Of a DNA stretch of 64,000 bases, positions 12,901 through 27,900 are shown in pieces. The DNA comes from Nautilus pompilius. Its lineage: Eukaryota; Mollusca; Cephalopoda; Nautilida; Nautilidae. Each line of letters begins with the position of its first letter. Position 1 is the first letter of the stretch. Below the pieces are notes generated by a model. The model searched no databases. It had not been told where the DNA came from and was given only the letters and a program-made list of their open reading frames with translations. The translations under genes were made by a program, and so were the position numbers. The stretch spans positions 620,001 through 684,000 of the forward strand of contig JACATO010000052.1 in assembly GCA_018389105.1 (NCBI GenBank), in the 5' to 3' direction.

Positions 12901-15900
12901 ATTCCTGTAGGTAGAAGTTAAGAAAAAAAAATCATATTTAATTAAATTGGAATACTTTTATTGACTGTATTCCAAATAATCAATAGTTAAAAATATATAT
13001 AGGGTGCATGAATAACTCCTAACAATCTGTGTTAGGATCTTAGTTATATCAGCAGTAGTTTAGTGTGCTATACTGCCTTGAAAAAAATTTCACAAATCAA
13101 ATACAATAAGATACAGGCAAGATGTTTTATCAGTTTCTGACAAAAAAAAAAAAATATATATATAATGTGATGATGGCTGTAGATTTTAAACGAATGTAAT
13201 TAATATTAATTCAAAGTTGATAAAGAAAACAAAATTCCAGGAGTTTCAGCTTCTTTGTGTCCATGTCTGATGATGCAAGCATGACAGCTCACAGGACCAG
13301 CTCTTTAGATCAGCACTAACCACAAACTAAACAACCACTAGCTGAGACAGAAGCAAGCAAGAGCATAAATGTAGCAGCTAAGGAGAGATCATTCAATATT
13401 AAGCTTTTGCAAATCTCTCATGTATGTGCTCTGGAACCCATCATTTCATGCAAATTATGTTAATACGTACCACTCAGATTTGGATGACATTTGTAACAAA
13501 TATGAAGTTTGGTCCTAAAAGGATTTAGCATAATGAGATTTCAATGAAATCTCTGAGAGTTGTCCAGAGCAATTTGAGAAAACTCAAATGCAAACTTCTG
13601 CAGATTTGCAAAAAAGTCACATACGTATTCATGCATGACCTAAGGATGCAGGATTAGAAGAGAGTCTCATGATTTTATCTTATATCAATGGTATAATTAC
13701 CATTATTGCAGTGGACATTATTTTGCAAATTGCCTTCATGATAATAGATAGGTATGGTGGAAGTCATGTGACAATGTAGTATAAAATATTGTATTGTGAA
13801 TGAATACTGATGATCAACTTCACAGGTCAGTTTTATTGGGGTGTAAGTCTTGTATGCAGTTAGTCCATTCAAGCAAGTACACAATGGTATATTCCAATAA
13901 GATAACATCAGCCCATTCTTCCTGAACAGCAGCTGCACTTGTGTTCTTTAATGGCTGGCAAGATCACTTAGTCTCATTAAGCATCTCTGGATAAACCTCA
14001 GAAGAGTTCGTGAATGGACAAAACATTCTTAGAGCCTTTATTCATAGATAATAATCTTGGTTATAAAAGGCTATCAAATTTCTCAAGACAAGGTTAGATT
14101 CTTGGTGAGAACCATATCAAATGTTCTAAAATAGCACTGAAATCTCTTTAGTTTTATGTTTTAAGGACCTAGTAAATTGTTTCTTACATCTTTACTAGCA
14201 ACTGAAGCACTCTGCTATCCACATTTAATAATAATTACCCTTAAATCCTTTTCTAAATTTCATTCTCACCCCTCTCAAAAAATCATTAAGGATTCACACT
14301 TCTTTCAGAAGTCTAAAAGGTGCAATCCCATGGTATATGTAACACAGTAAGGAGAAAGAATGAGCAGTGATCCAAGTCAGATAAACCTTGAATGGTGAAT
14401 GAGAGATCCCATTTGAACAAAACAATGGTAACTATACACAGAGCTTTTATAGTGATAAACAGGGCTTCACTAGGTTAAGCCATCTCCCCTCTATTGAAGC
14501 AACCAATAAACTTTTGTATAATTTGTTCATTCCTTCTGATTCCTCAGTTAATTTACTCTGGAAAATCTGAACAATTTCAATAGCAATGAAGTCAATCATC
14601 AAAATCATGACAACACATTCACACACAACAATTTAAATTTCACAAAATATGAAACAGCATGTAGGTAAGAAAACAAACTAATGTAGTAAACCTTTTTATG
14701 CTAACACACACACAAAGACCACTTGATATTTTGTTTAAAAACATAATGTGTGTGTGTGTGGGGGGGTTCTAAAGAGAGCATGTAACAACAAAGGCATCAT
14801 CATAAAACAAACAAAACCTCCACAGCTTCTGTTCTCAAATGTGTAATCCATATTCTTAACGCACAATGATTGGACAAACTGCTCACATCACAACACAACA
14901 TACGTAGTAGTTAAATATGTGATTTGTTTGGATTTCTGAGGAAAGAAAAATAGATAAGAAACAAACTGAAGTCAAGAAAAATATTTTCAAAAATTTGGTT
15001 AACAGCTGACATGGATTTAATGTGGCAAACAGACCAAGTAGATCGCAAGGAAATCTGCCAACCAGTGTAAGCTAGATTCATTCAGATTGTAATCTTGCTC
15101 GCTCTTTTTTACCAAAGTGTTCTTCTTCTAACAGAACTTTTCAAGTTTTGTTGCACTGAGTACCTTAGGCATCCACGTGTACATTTAAAGGATCTGGAAG
15201 ATGAGCTTCTTTTTCATGAATGCACATACACTTTTGTTTGCCTGGCAAAACCCTGAAAATTGACTATACTGAGTGAGAGGAGAAGATATGGTCTCAATTC
15301 ATCTTGATGAGGGCAATGGGGGTTTCTTAGATTTTTTCCCATGACATCACAGTAAAAGCCCCTCCCCATGCACCATCTCCGCACACTGTTACTTCCATTT
15401 TTTAACGCTGCCAGCAACACCCTGACACTATCAGAAAGTGCCAGGGCCATTTGTTTAGTCACCATGCCATCTGTTGTGTATGATTATGCAGATAAAATTT
15501 AACCCGCAAATTAAAATAAGAGAAAATAGCACCATCTCTCTCTTTCTCCAATACAAATTCAGTTGTTTGGGCCTTTTAAACTCGAGAGCTAGGAATATTT
15601 AAGATTAAATTTTCTTTATACAGAACACATGAAATCACCGATTCTCCACAATTTGAACTCGTGACTACAGCACTCACCAGCCAGCAATTAACTGACAGAG
15701 CAACACCCGCAACCTTCCGATCAATAACAGAATTCTCTGGTTAGGGGCCACTAGTCAGTTACGTCATTTCCTGATTTTGACTGTGCCATTTTATAAAGGT
15801 CTTGGCTCATACACACCATGTTGTTGTTAATGGTCATAGTTTTGTTAATTGCTAGGTGCCTGCCTATCACAAGCTAAAAAAAAGCCACGGTGAATTCACG

Positions 15901-18900
15901 CACATGGATCCCCCCACTATCGTGGTCCTAATTTTAACATGTCTGCTTGTTGTAAACAATTCTCCCCCATGCCTATTAACGAACTCTGTCCAACACCAAA
16001 GGAAGTTGCTAAAACATAAGATAAAATATCCCTGCAGACTGAATCCGTAAGATGCTCATCCATTTAATGAGACTTGTTGCTGCTAGTTGTTCTGTAAAGA
16101 CATGAGCTGCTATATTATAGTGTGTACCATATCGTACTGACTGATGTGCTCTTGAGAGGACCTGTTTTCTTATCAAGCTGCGATGATTAAAAGTGTGAGG
16201 ACTCTTCTCTGAGTCAAAGTTATCTACCTATGTTCTTCTTCTTGCCCAGACACCCTCGGTCCACGGATTTTACAACGGCTGGAAGAAACAAAAGGTGGCA
16301 TTACTGAAGCGTGTCTGGTACACATGCAAACGAAAGATGGTACACAAATCTAGGAGCTTAAACCAGAGTGGTCACAACAAAGCCACAATTAAATATATAA
16401 AAAGCTAATCATGAATAAGCCATTTTCATCTCTCTTTTTTAATATATTGGCATAAGAATTCAAAGTCACCGGTCCTTGGTGGACAAAGTTTGCATTTACA
16501 AATTTTTTTTTAAAAAGGGGGACATTTTCTTTCAAATAAGTTTACCATTGTCATCTGATGACCACAAGATTAAAATTTAAAACTTATTTGAATCATGTTT
16601 AATAACTACAGAGATCCATCCTGAAGCTCAGTTTGCTCAAAGCTGTTCACTTTTATACATATTTTTCTTGGATGCTTTGTCTTTATGAATTCTTTCATGG
16701 CAGTTGTTGCTGGTTTTAAAACAATACTTTTAATGGCCTCTCTTAGCTCAATCCAATGCCAACTTTTACATGGCAGTGTTATAAAAATGCATTTAAGAAA
16801 CAAGTCTTCAACAAGAAAAAAAGGGGAGCATGATCTATATAACATGATCATACACTGTTTTCAGTGCACTAATGCTACATTTCATCAACCACAGATAAGA
16901 ATAACCACTGTATCATTACAGTCAAAGTATTTTGGCACAGTATCAGGTTGGATGAAGGGAATCTTTCTAATCTTTTTTTTTTTTTTAAGTTAGTGCAGAA
17001 GAATAGATGGTTATTAGTGCTGAGTACCCCATGGTTAAAGGTCACATGATGTCTAGAATCTAATTATGTGAAAAAATATCGAGAAATTACAATGCAAACT
17101 TATTAGAAGTCAAACAGCATACTAATATTCACCCAGTTTATTCAGAGAGGTGGGAAGTCAAAAGTTACACAACACTTTCATCTGCATCATAATACTTGTT
17201 CAAAAAAAGAACCTAAATACATTTTTTTTAAATTTTTTCAAGCACAAACCATTTTTCGTAACATTTTTTAAAGGTTACACACCTTAACATCTGTAGAGAC
17301 CTTTAGTAATTTGATTTTTGAAGAGTTATAAAAAGTAACCTAAAACTTAAAAAGAAAAAACTAGTAACTCTCAATTTAGTTACAGATAGATATCCACTCT
17401 GTAAAGCTAGCTTTTGCAGCAGTTAAAACTTACCTTTTCAGAAGCACATGAAATACTTACCCTTACCAAACATTCAGCCTTTCCTCAAAGAGTAAAATCA
17501 TTAATGAAAAGAGAGGCAGAAAATAAGGAGCTGCTAAGAGTGCCAGACATTCTATATCAGTTTTCATATGCTCCCTGTGCTGTTAGACCCTGAATGAAGG
17601 CAGGCAGGCAGGCAGGCAAGGGTGAGGATAAACACAGCATGGTAAAGGTATAAGGAACAGTAAGTATTTTGTCATAAAAGCACACTTTTTCCTTCAAAGA
17701 GGTAAGTTTTATATTCCAAAATAAATACTATTAACATACATTTAGCCTAAATTGGACAGTGCCAGAGAAGACTATGTAAGAAGTTGACAATATTAGGGGT
17801 CTCAGAGGATCAAAAGAGAAAGCACAGAAAATGGTCATGATATGAGTGGTAGTATAGTGAAGATGCTGATTGCTGTCAGAACTAATCAATTAAGAAAGAT
17901 GAATAATCATGGCATGCTAAGAAGAGACAGTACAGGCTAAGGCAATAAGACAAGATACCAAAGTAATTTGGTTTCTATGGAATAAGTAGTTATGTGCATT
18001 ATTGACATTTGGCAAGCACCAAATCAAAGACAAGTTGCCCTGTGGAGCATTATCTATAAGAGCTATTTAGTAGGATTATATAAGTAGCCCCAAAACCAGA
18101 ACTGAATAAAGGGGATCTTTGGCAGACTTTTCCCAGGCAAAGCACAAGCAGAAAACAAGCTCCACTGTGGTGCAAAACCTCAAAACAAGAAATATTAGAA
18201 TTCTAAAACAGAGCTGAGAACACAAGTTTGGAACCAAAGAGGAAGTGCAACAGAATAAAACAAAACACTGCCTGATGAGCCCTAAATCATAGTTGGAGTG
18301 AAATTCAAGTTAAGAAGGAGCAAACATCCATCACTTATGCCAAGAAGCAAGATGGAAAGAGCTGGTGAGATTGTAGAGAGAGTAGCTGTGTCAAAAAAGC
18401 CAAACCTGTAGATATGAAAGCATAATTAAGGACAATTGGATGATGGCTATATGAGGTTGATCTTAATGTCAGCATGAACAGCAGAAAACATCAGAATGGA
18501 GCACCCATTCTGTGGCAAAGATAGTGCTTCACAGATGGAAAAATTGAGCTAACACTAGTGACATACAGTAGCATGCCATAAGCCAGGTGGTGCAAGGAGC
18601 TGGATTATGCATCTCAGCAGAGATAAGTGACAACTATTCTGGTTTCAGAGATAAGCATGACAAATTGATTTTATAAAACTGCCTGGAAGTAATGTCATTC
18701 TCAAAAGAATACCAAAGAGAATTGTAAACACAGACATGCAGTCACAGCAGTGTATTGACATTTGTGTAAAAATGGAGATAAGAAAGGTGGTACCCACTGG
18801 TAGATGCTAGAAATCTGGGCCTATCACTTCATGGGCAAAAGTAAGTTCAGACAAAAAGGCAGTAAACTATAGGGACACCTGCATCAGAAACCAACACTGT

Positions 18901-21900
18901 GCAAAATCTTGAAGAGAACCCCAGTAGAATTATAAAACCATCACTAACCACCAGTCTGAGCAAACAAATCAACAGCAAGAGGTACTTCTGCAGTACATTC
19001 CATCCCATTTTGACATCAGAAATGACAATGCAGATAATTCAGCCATGCATGGACCCTCAAAGAAACAGAAGGAAAACCTATATCATACCAGGAAAGAAAG
19101 ACCATCTCCAAGCAGTATGGAAAATGTAAACAGAACATCTCCCCCTACTCACCGTCTTATGTAAACTATACACTTCTCAGAGAAGACCAGGTGATTATCT
19201 TCTGCCTATAAAAAGGGCAGCCATCTCAAAAGCATACATGCACCTTAAGATGCGACCTGGCAATACATCAGAATGTTATCAAAAAGTGTTCCTTCTACAG
19301 AAAACCACAGCACAGTATGGCCAACAAGTACACCCCTCCAAAATAAGTATATGGTTTTGAATCCCAACTCAATAAATAGCGCAGTTCATCAGAAATACTG
19401 GAATCCTGATATGCATATGAGACTATACAACAAAAATAGGATGCTTATGAAAGAGTCCAAGAAAAAAACTAAGGGTGACAAATTTTTGTGTGGTCAAGAA
19501 GAAAGAGCAGCTAGTAAATTAAGTTGACAAAGTGAAGAGCAAAAGAAAAAGAAAACCAGGATGGGGCAGTAGAGCGCAGCATCAATAAATGATTCAAAAA
19601 ATTTGCTGGTACACAATGGAAAGACAACTGCTGAGTCAGGGCTTGTCATGTCGATTCAATGGCAAAAAAACAAGCCTCGAAAATGTTTTTCTTTGAGAGC
19701 TTTGGAAAAAAAGGGAGAGTAATAGAAAACTTTAATATTTGAGAAGGCAAGGGGACCAAGAAAGTCCTCCAGAGAGAAGGCATAAGCAAACAGGTGAAGA
19801 ATCACAAGTTCAAAACCTGCAATATCAATGGGCAGCCGCAATACCATTTCAGCAAGGTGGTTCTGCCACTGTGTTTCTAGGATGCTTTTTGGTGAGATAA
19901 GCATGCTGACAACAAGAAGTTGTTTGTTTTTAAAGTCTAATGAGAGGGGGTTAGGGTTAGGCTTTAGTTAATAAAGCAATGGTGAGAAATTAGAAGGGAT
20001 TTATCTGCTAGTTTCCTTCTTAGAAAACTGCCACCAGGTAGAACAAATTGCAGTTTCCAGAAAACTAGACATTTAAAAAAAGAATAAGGGTATTTATTTC
20101 TAAATGTAAAAATGACCAGTCATGCATTTTCACTGATGGTTCCTTGAAATTTATCCACAAAAAAGTAAGTGTTATTTTATAGTTCAAGTCATCGACACTA
20201 TATTAAGGGAATATTTTCATATATTTAATTCAAACAAGTGATGAGGTTAACAAAAAATGAAATGGCTAACTATTTTTCATACAGTCCACACTTTCATATG
20301 ACATTTTGGCAGATTTCCATTTTAGAAGAGTGTACTACTATCTTCTGATCTCCCTTGTGCCTGCTCACTTACCTAGGCTACTTTCCAATTTTCACTAAGC
20401 TCTTACCATGTGTATATGCCAAATATTTCAGAACATTATCAAAGACATCTATTTTCATACATGAAAAGGTTCACTAAGTTCTTGCTAACACAGCAAGATA
20501 AAAATAATTGGTTTTGTTCTACATGCTGCATTCATAAGAATATGAAAGTATTCATTGACTATTTTAAATCTAGTTAAGAAAGTAGATGGCACCGTCCATA
20601 AATATGCACACACTTTTGAGATGTCACTGTAATATTTGTTTATGTTCAAGAGCCCATCATGTCTTAGTTTAGGGTCTTGGCTCAGTGACAGCTCCCTGTC
20701 ATTGTATTACAAGAGGTTAGCTTGTTCAAAGCAGCATCTTACACTAATTAGTTCCATGCCAACATCAAAATGCACTTGAGCTGAATATCTGATTTAAATA
20801 TCATTCACAGACAATAGTCCATGATATTATTATTATTATTATACCACTGTAATCATGCTGCTATCAAAACATTTTTCAACTGTGTTTTTTATACATTCTT
20901 TTCATTTATTTTGTCATTGTTTTGTCTACTATTTACTTTTTAATCTATCTGTTCACATTACAGGTAAGAAAACAAAATTCCAACTAATTTTCATAAACAA
21001 TGCTAAAAATATAATCAAACTTGCTCAGTCTTTGTCTCGCCATAATGATCTTTATTTGCAACACAATGGATACAAGAGAAGCTGAAATCACACACATCCT
21101 AAACCAATCATGTTCTCACAACACAGCTACAGAAAGACCAGTTTATCGAGCGGTTTCTTTATGTGATGCTGTTTTACACAGTATTTTGTGTTGAAAATTT
21201 GGAAACCAGTATTGTTAAAGCTGAACCAGGGACCATAACATTTAAAATAATTAACATAACTTCATGATATATGAAGGCTTTATTCACTGCATAAAATTTA
21301 TGATTTCCAGACATGGTACTTTCCTAACAAGTATACAATGCCCTCACTGACCTTTCACCCCTGTTAATTACATCCTCCTGCAGGTTCCCCTGAATTTACT
21401 CCACTTCAAACAGCTAAGGCCCATAAAAGGAGGTGCAATAATGAAGCTTAACCTGTGTAAGCCACTCTTAAAAACTATCATGAAATAAAATTAAAGGTCC
21501 ACAACAAAAATTTTTTTTTATATAGCATTTATCTTACTCTTATCTGTTTATGATTTACTGAGAGAGAAATTATTACAGATTTGCTTATGCAGACATGTTC
21601 AGCCTTGCATTTGTTCCACTTAAGAAAGGTCAAGAAATGAGCTACACAGATTTTCACTATCTACTGTGAATTAGGACTAAGTATTGTATAATTGCAGTAT
21701 GTAGAAACAAATTTTAAAACAACCACATTAATTATAGGATCCATTAAATATTGCTACATATGATTACTCGTAATCACAGTTCAAGACTACACACATACAC
21801 ATATATAATAGATATAGACTATATGAAATAATAACAGCTAGTTAGTAGGAGAATGCAGCAATTTAAAAATCTTTTTTTTGTTCTAATCTTTTTTTTTTGT

Positions 21901-24900
21901 TGATAGCATTACCAAGTGCTCATTTTTTTAAAAACTAAAATAAATTAATGAATTGGTTGTTTGTTCAGTTGATTATATACTAATGGGAGCCTCTTTGTAA
22001 TATCTGGCAGACAGTGGCAGTTTGAAGCAAGTTCCACTACTCAATCAATGTTATACACTTGAAATTAAGTTCTTCTGCTCAGCTAACATTCTGAAATACA
22101 CTGCTACTTTGCAAATTTTTCAACCAACCAATAAGGATCAAATTATTTTATTTCTTCTTTAATACAATTTAAAAATAAAACAAATTCTATTACAGCGTTG
22201 TTCTGTCTTTCTAAAATGGAGTTATCATTAGCTATCTCATGAGGCTCAAAGTAATATGGTAAGCTTTGTTCTGTCTGTCTCAAGCATCTTCCTGATCAAC
22301 ACCAATCACTACTGGATTTACTAAAACAATTACACTGTTCCAAAATATTCACCATATTAAAAGCACTACTGTTTCTGAATAAAGTAACTGCTAATATGTC
22401 AAGTCTTGAACTGAAATATCAACTCTCTGTTTGGGCATCTCCAAAGTGAAATGCTTATAAGTTAGTTTGTTTTAATAAGATTTACTAAATAGATATAGCA
22501 AATATATATTAGACAAATTATATTAAACAAATTATATTAAAAAAAAATTGACATGGACTTTTAAGTAAACCAATGTAATTAGAGCATTCTAACACCAACC
22601 CTTTTGCTCATTCCTCCGTGTTTTTCTTAAATGATTGGATATTAAAGATGCAGTGCCTGCCAGATCAGTCATAAAATGTCAAAATAATAAAATACTTTAT
22701 AACCCCATGTTACAGCATGTGTAGTTTTTTTTTTTCTAAAGCCTGTAAAATAGCACAAATAGCTCAAATACAACTTAAAAATAGACCATAATAAACCAAT
22801 TTCTGGAGGTGATTACACCATCCAAGTGCCAAATGCCACATCCTGCCTAAGATGATAACAAAACAATGGAGTCAGTGGCAAGTACTCAAACTACTTGTCT
22901 TTATAGTAATTCTAAATTTCCTGCAAATGTTATCTCTTTTTAAATTGCTGAAGGTCTAATACAAATCCTTCAAATTTTCCAGAGAAACACGATAAAACAA
23001 AAATACATACCAATTATCTATAACCATAATGTTTGAGGTTCCAAAAATGCAGAAGAATTTCCTTAGATACAAAGACTAACTCACTTGGTCTGAGCTCATT
23101 TAAATCTGAGCACTTTTTTTTTTTTAAAGTTCATAAGCAAAAAAAAGATGAATGCAAGATTTTCTGGTCATGTGATGAAAGACTAAGAGATGAAAAAGTA
23201 TATTCAACTCTTATTAAATTGTGAAAGAAAATGAGAGTAGTTGTAATTTTTTGTTTTTATTTTGGCCTGCACATTCCCTACAATCCGATGGTTCAGTGCA
23301 CGGGATATTGATATACTGCTACAATATAAAGGAGAAGAAAGGACATGTACACGCATTTCTAAGCTCTGAAATGAAAGAATGGGCAGAGAGTAGGAAAAAC
23401 AAGTCATTCATACCTGGAAGAGTGTAGCTTAACTAACAGGGAGGTCCAACTTGTCAGCTACTTGCTGCATTGTACAATAACTAGCTAGCTAACTCACACA
23501 TCTGTCTGTAGAAGCCAAGTTGATGGCTGTAGCTATGACCAATGGTGACAAAATATATTAAAGATAATCACAGCAACAAAAAAACTTTACACTATCCATA
23601 AAACTGGGTTGTTGGATTTTTCTAAAAATCTATTCTTCAGGTCAATATTGCAATGAAAACATTTTATACATTTTATATTTGTAACAATAACAAAAATTGT
23701 TACATACTCTCCCTTTCCCAACAAATAAAGAAAGAAAAATTGAATAAAGTTCATTTAGACGTTAACTGTACATAAAAATGGCAGCAGTAAAGCACACGCA
23801 CACACAAAAAAATAAAAGTAAATATTTTGAGATACTGCTTAGATTGTAAAAATGTTGATTTATAAGTGCTTTCCTCAAAAATCCAAACTGAAAACTGAAC
23901 AACAAACAAAAAATGTTAATGTAAGAAACAAACAGAAAAAATACACAAACTGAAAAAAAAAAATTCTTCTTCCAAGGTAGTTAGAAATTCTTTTAGCCCA
24001 GAAGTATTACATTTCAGATAAACAGCCAAATATGCAGACAGCAAAAACTTTGCAGAAATCAGTCTGGCTGCACTAAAAGTTGTTTGCTTTTCTCTTGAAT
24101 TGGCAATAAACAGAATAGATGGTTATTATTATATTGCTTCTATTTTAAATTTTAATTTGGGCATATGCTACACTAACTCTATCGCCATTCTTGCAATTGA
24201 CATTATAAACAAAAAAACAAAACCCAAGGCTAAAGGCCACCAGTTACATGGCCAGCCACATTCACCAAGTGTTCCACTGTTTGTCGTCAACTTTCTTCAA
24301 TAAGATAATAAAAGCTGAGAACTATGAGATCCTTTAATTTAATTAATGTCATCAAAATGGCCAACAATCAGCACTGATTATTCCACTATTGCCAATTTAA
24401 AAAAAACACCAACACCAACTCTCTCCTGTTTTTCCTTTAAGGATTTCTGTTTGTCATGCTGCCCCTACCTCCCATTGGACATCTCTATTCTTTGCTAATT
24501 TCTCTTAATTTTTAGATTAACATAGGTAGACAATTTTAAAAAAGAAAAATCTACACTACCTGCCATGTGTGTGCATGTGTGAATTCACCAATAAAATACC
24601 CTGAAAACTCATTGTAATATTTGGCCATGTAAATTTTGTGTCATATTTTTATATATTGATTATATGTGAATATTTCATTGGTAAGCCAGAGAGAGTGCGT
24701 GAGAGAGTGAGTGTGTGTGTGTTTATATTTTTTAATGGAAAATCCTAAGTAGGTGAAATTGTTTATTTATAAAGAAGCTCACAGGTGAAAGAAATGAACT
24801 TGTAGAATTACTGAAAGCTAACTTAGTGCACTGTCCAAAAATACTGTTGAAAATGTCTAAAGAAAACATTTGGTTGTCGTAATTTTCTATTTTCTTTTCA

Positions 24901-27900
24901 ATGCTGTTCTTCCTATCTGAAGTTTTCAAACATCATCTGATGAAGCTCTGTAGACAGGTATCCAAATAAGTCATAAGAGCATTTTTAACTTGTCTACTAA
25001 ACAAACAAGAAGAAATAAACTACCAATTCTTGTTTTTAATGAGAAACATCAACCTCACTTAAATATTCACTTGTGACAAATGCTGTATTTTGTGGGAATG
25101 TGCAAACTCACCCCAAATGAGGAAAAAGAAACATTTATAATCAACACCTTTAACTAATTTATGCTATTACTAATTACTACTTTTGCCAGTAATTCATTCC
25201 ATTCATTAGCAATTCTATCACTAAATCAGCTACAAAGTTTTATAATACTAAGCTGTGTTAAAATCTATCACCTCTGAAAAGTGTGCTGTTGTCAACAAGT
25301 TACATTCAAAATACTAAATCACACAGGCTGAAATCTGCTATCAGGTATCCTCTTAAAACTCATATAGATAGTAAAAGAGACTCTAACATTTTTAGTACTA
25401 TGGTGTATTCTGAATGTTTAATATCTGGAAGAACTCTCATGAATCCATGCTGAACTCTCTTTCTATTAATTCAGTAGCCTTTTCCGCAGAAAAGGCTTTA
25501 TATTAATAGAGCCAAAATTCCTCCCCTTTTTTAAATATTGTGATTAATTTCCTAAATTTTATTACACATTTTTAAAAATCCAATATTTTAATTTTAAAAT
25601 GTCACCGGTTCTTTGAATAGTTAATCTATTGTCTACTTAATCCTCTTAAAAAAATGCCTCAAAACAAAGACAAGTCTATCAGAGTGCATGTTAGCACAAA
25701 CCTCCTGAGTGAAGTATTTGTTTAAATCACAGAAACTGGCGATACTTGATAAGAGTTCCTGCTGGTTTATACACTTTAACTGTACTATGCACTGGCAGAA
25801 CCATGAAACTTACCAACTTTTAAAGAGAGAGTAGAACTTTATTTTCTTACACTATATTCAAGAGGCCTATACTTATGTTCATGAAATGTTAGAACCAGAA
25901 CAAATATCATTTCAAAGAGCATTATGGAATGCAGAGAATAAGTCTTCTGGGAAATACTCAAATCGGGAATTTCAAACCAACTTTGAAGAAATTTTATATG
26001 AGGTACTTGATATTCAACACAAGATATGAGAGTTCACAATGTTTCTATTTGTATGGTTGACACGAACTCACTAAATATGAAAAAAACATTTTGGTAGTTA
26101 TTCATTAACTATTCATTAAAATCTTCTTTTAATTCAAAGACAACACTTCTTTGAATGCAACGTCATAGGAATTTTGTATATTTTCTCAAGTTTTGAAATT
26201 TTCCAAATCACAAAATTTGACATATTCCCCAAAAACTAATGCAGATAACAAAATTTTTCTAACATTGCACTTAGCATGTACAGTCAGACTGCATTCCAAA
26301 TTTACAGACATTTTGATGAAAAACAAGAAAGCTATGGATACCCAAAAAAAGAGAAATATTTTAAAATACCATATTCAGGAAAAATGCACCAGAAAATACA
26401 GATAGATATTTGTTATGATTGAATCCATACTTTCTCCACTTATGTTCAGTTGCTATAGTGGAATACAGACAGTGAATATCTGCTTATGAATCCACTATAC
26501 ATATAAAAGCCAAAAAATATTGCCTATAAAGATGTATTTTCAAACCCACAAGAGTCTTTAACTGATCCAAAAACTACAAAGTTTCTTTCTATAAACCATA
26601 TCGTACAAAGGCAAGTGGGAGAAAAAAAAATTTAATTGCTTAATTTGACTGAAAATATAACATTTTAAACAGACTGAAGTCTTAAAAGTTATTTTCTTAC
26701 TGAACTGTCTCGTTAACAAGTCACTTACCTAAATATGGCAGCCAAGCGATCCAGCCATATTGTCGGGTCAGCTTTGCTTCCGTGTTTCACTGTGGTTGTC
26801 TGATCATCAGCTAGAAGCTAGAAAAACAAGAAATAATGCTTTAATGCGTTTTAGCCGTTTTAACCAGCAAAGATTATTAGATAACACAAGAAAAAGCAAA
26901 CTTTAAAATAAAGCCATCTTTGGAAAACAACAAAAATAGATAAGTGCTTTGTTGTAAATTGCATTGTGGTATTGAAGACAAAATTAATTTTGGTTTTTGC
27001 ACATGATCATCATTTATTTTGGCCAATTTACTAATGCAAAAAAATCACAGTAATTGTCATTCAGTAGATAACTGCCATATTGTTGAATATAACTTCTCTA
27101 TGCTGCCAAACAAACTGAGTAAACAGTTTTTTTTTTTTTAAAAAAATGTTATCTTTGGTCTACAGAGATCTTTCAATGTAATTGTGAACAAAATCACAGA
27201 ACAGATGGGCTAGTATAAGTGGGCGACTGTGAGAATAAGGAAAGCTAACAAAACCGGTTAACTCAATACAAGTTCTTAGCTTTACTTGGCAAACATTTAG
27301 ATTTTCTTTCAATTCTGACAGCTTTGAAATTATCTGAAACTTGACTAATCTCTAACCTAACCGAGTAAAATCTGACACTGAAGTTTGTTGGTAATTTAGC
27401 AGAGAAAATTCTACCCATCCCTAATATACCATTCCCAATAAACATGCACTGACAAAGTACCTAAAGAAAAATAGTATTTACATCAACCTTCACCAACCAA
27501 CCAAAAGAAAGAAAAATAACCCAATTTGTTTTTCTCTTAGACACTTTCAGTGATCCTTTTTACATCAACAACAACGCTAAATCTTCACTCAACTTATGGA
27601 ACAATTTTTTTTTTTTTTTTAAAGTAAACCAACTGAAAAAAAAAGGAAAGAGTTCCTTCTTCTTGAAAGAAAAGCAAATGTTCTCTGCTAACAAAACAGG
27701 AAGGCTCACCTTGTGAAGAGGTTCAAGCTGGAAGGAACACAGCTGCTTGAAGCTTTCACCAACTGTCTCATATGGCAACTGTGAGAGAATGGTAGCTGTA
27801 CCTGAAGTAGAAATACCTTAAGCATTCACCTACCACCCATGTGATGAGCTGCTAGGTAAACTCCATAATTTTTCTGCCCCAACTCAGGGCCTTCCTCAAA

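Larger units (their letters stand above)
12692..26728 (-). other. TNPO3 intron 19 (14 kb)
   Basis: By far the longest intron in the gene. It is AT-rich, with one SINE-like fragment (15655-15728) and a GGCA microsatellite (17599-17618). A less AT-rich block at about 17,560-19,650 has short open frames on both strands that I do not recognise. Small TA/GT tracts occur at 13140-13165, 14747-14766 and 24690-24722, and an ATT run at 20827-20841. I see no conserved gene, rRNA, tRNA or CRISPR in it. Most of 20000-26700 appears empty. Confidence 0.75.

Noticed and set aside
19948-19961. Telomere-like GGGTTAGGGTTAGG (and a reverse copy at 36664-36676)
   Set aside because: Only about two units each, with no extended array; too short to call an interstitial telomere.
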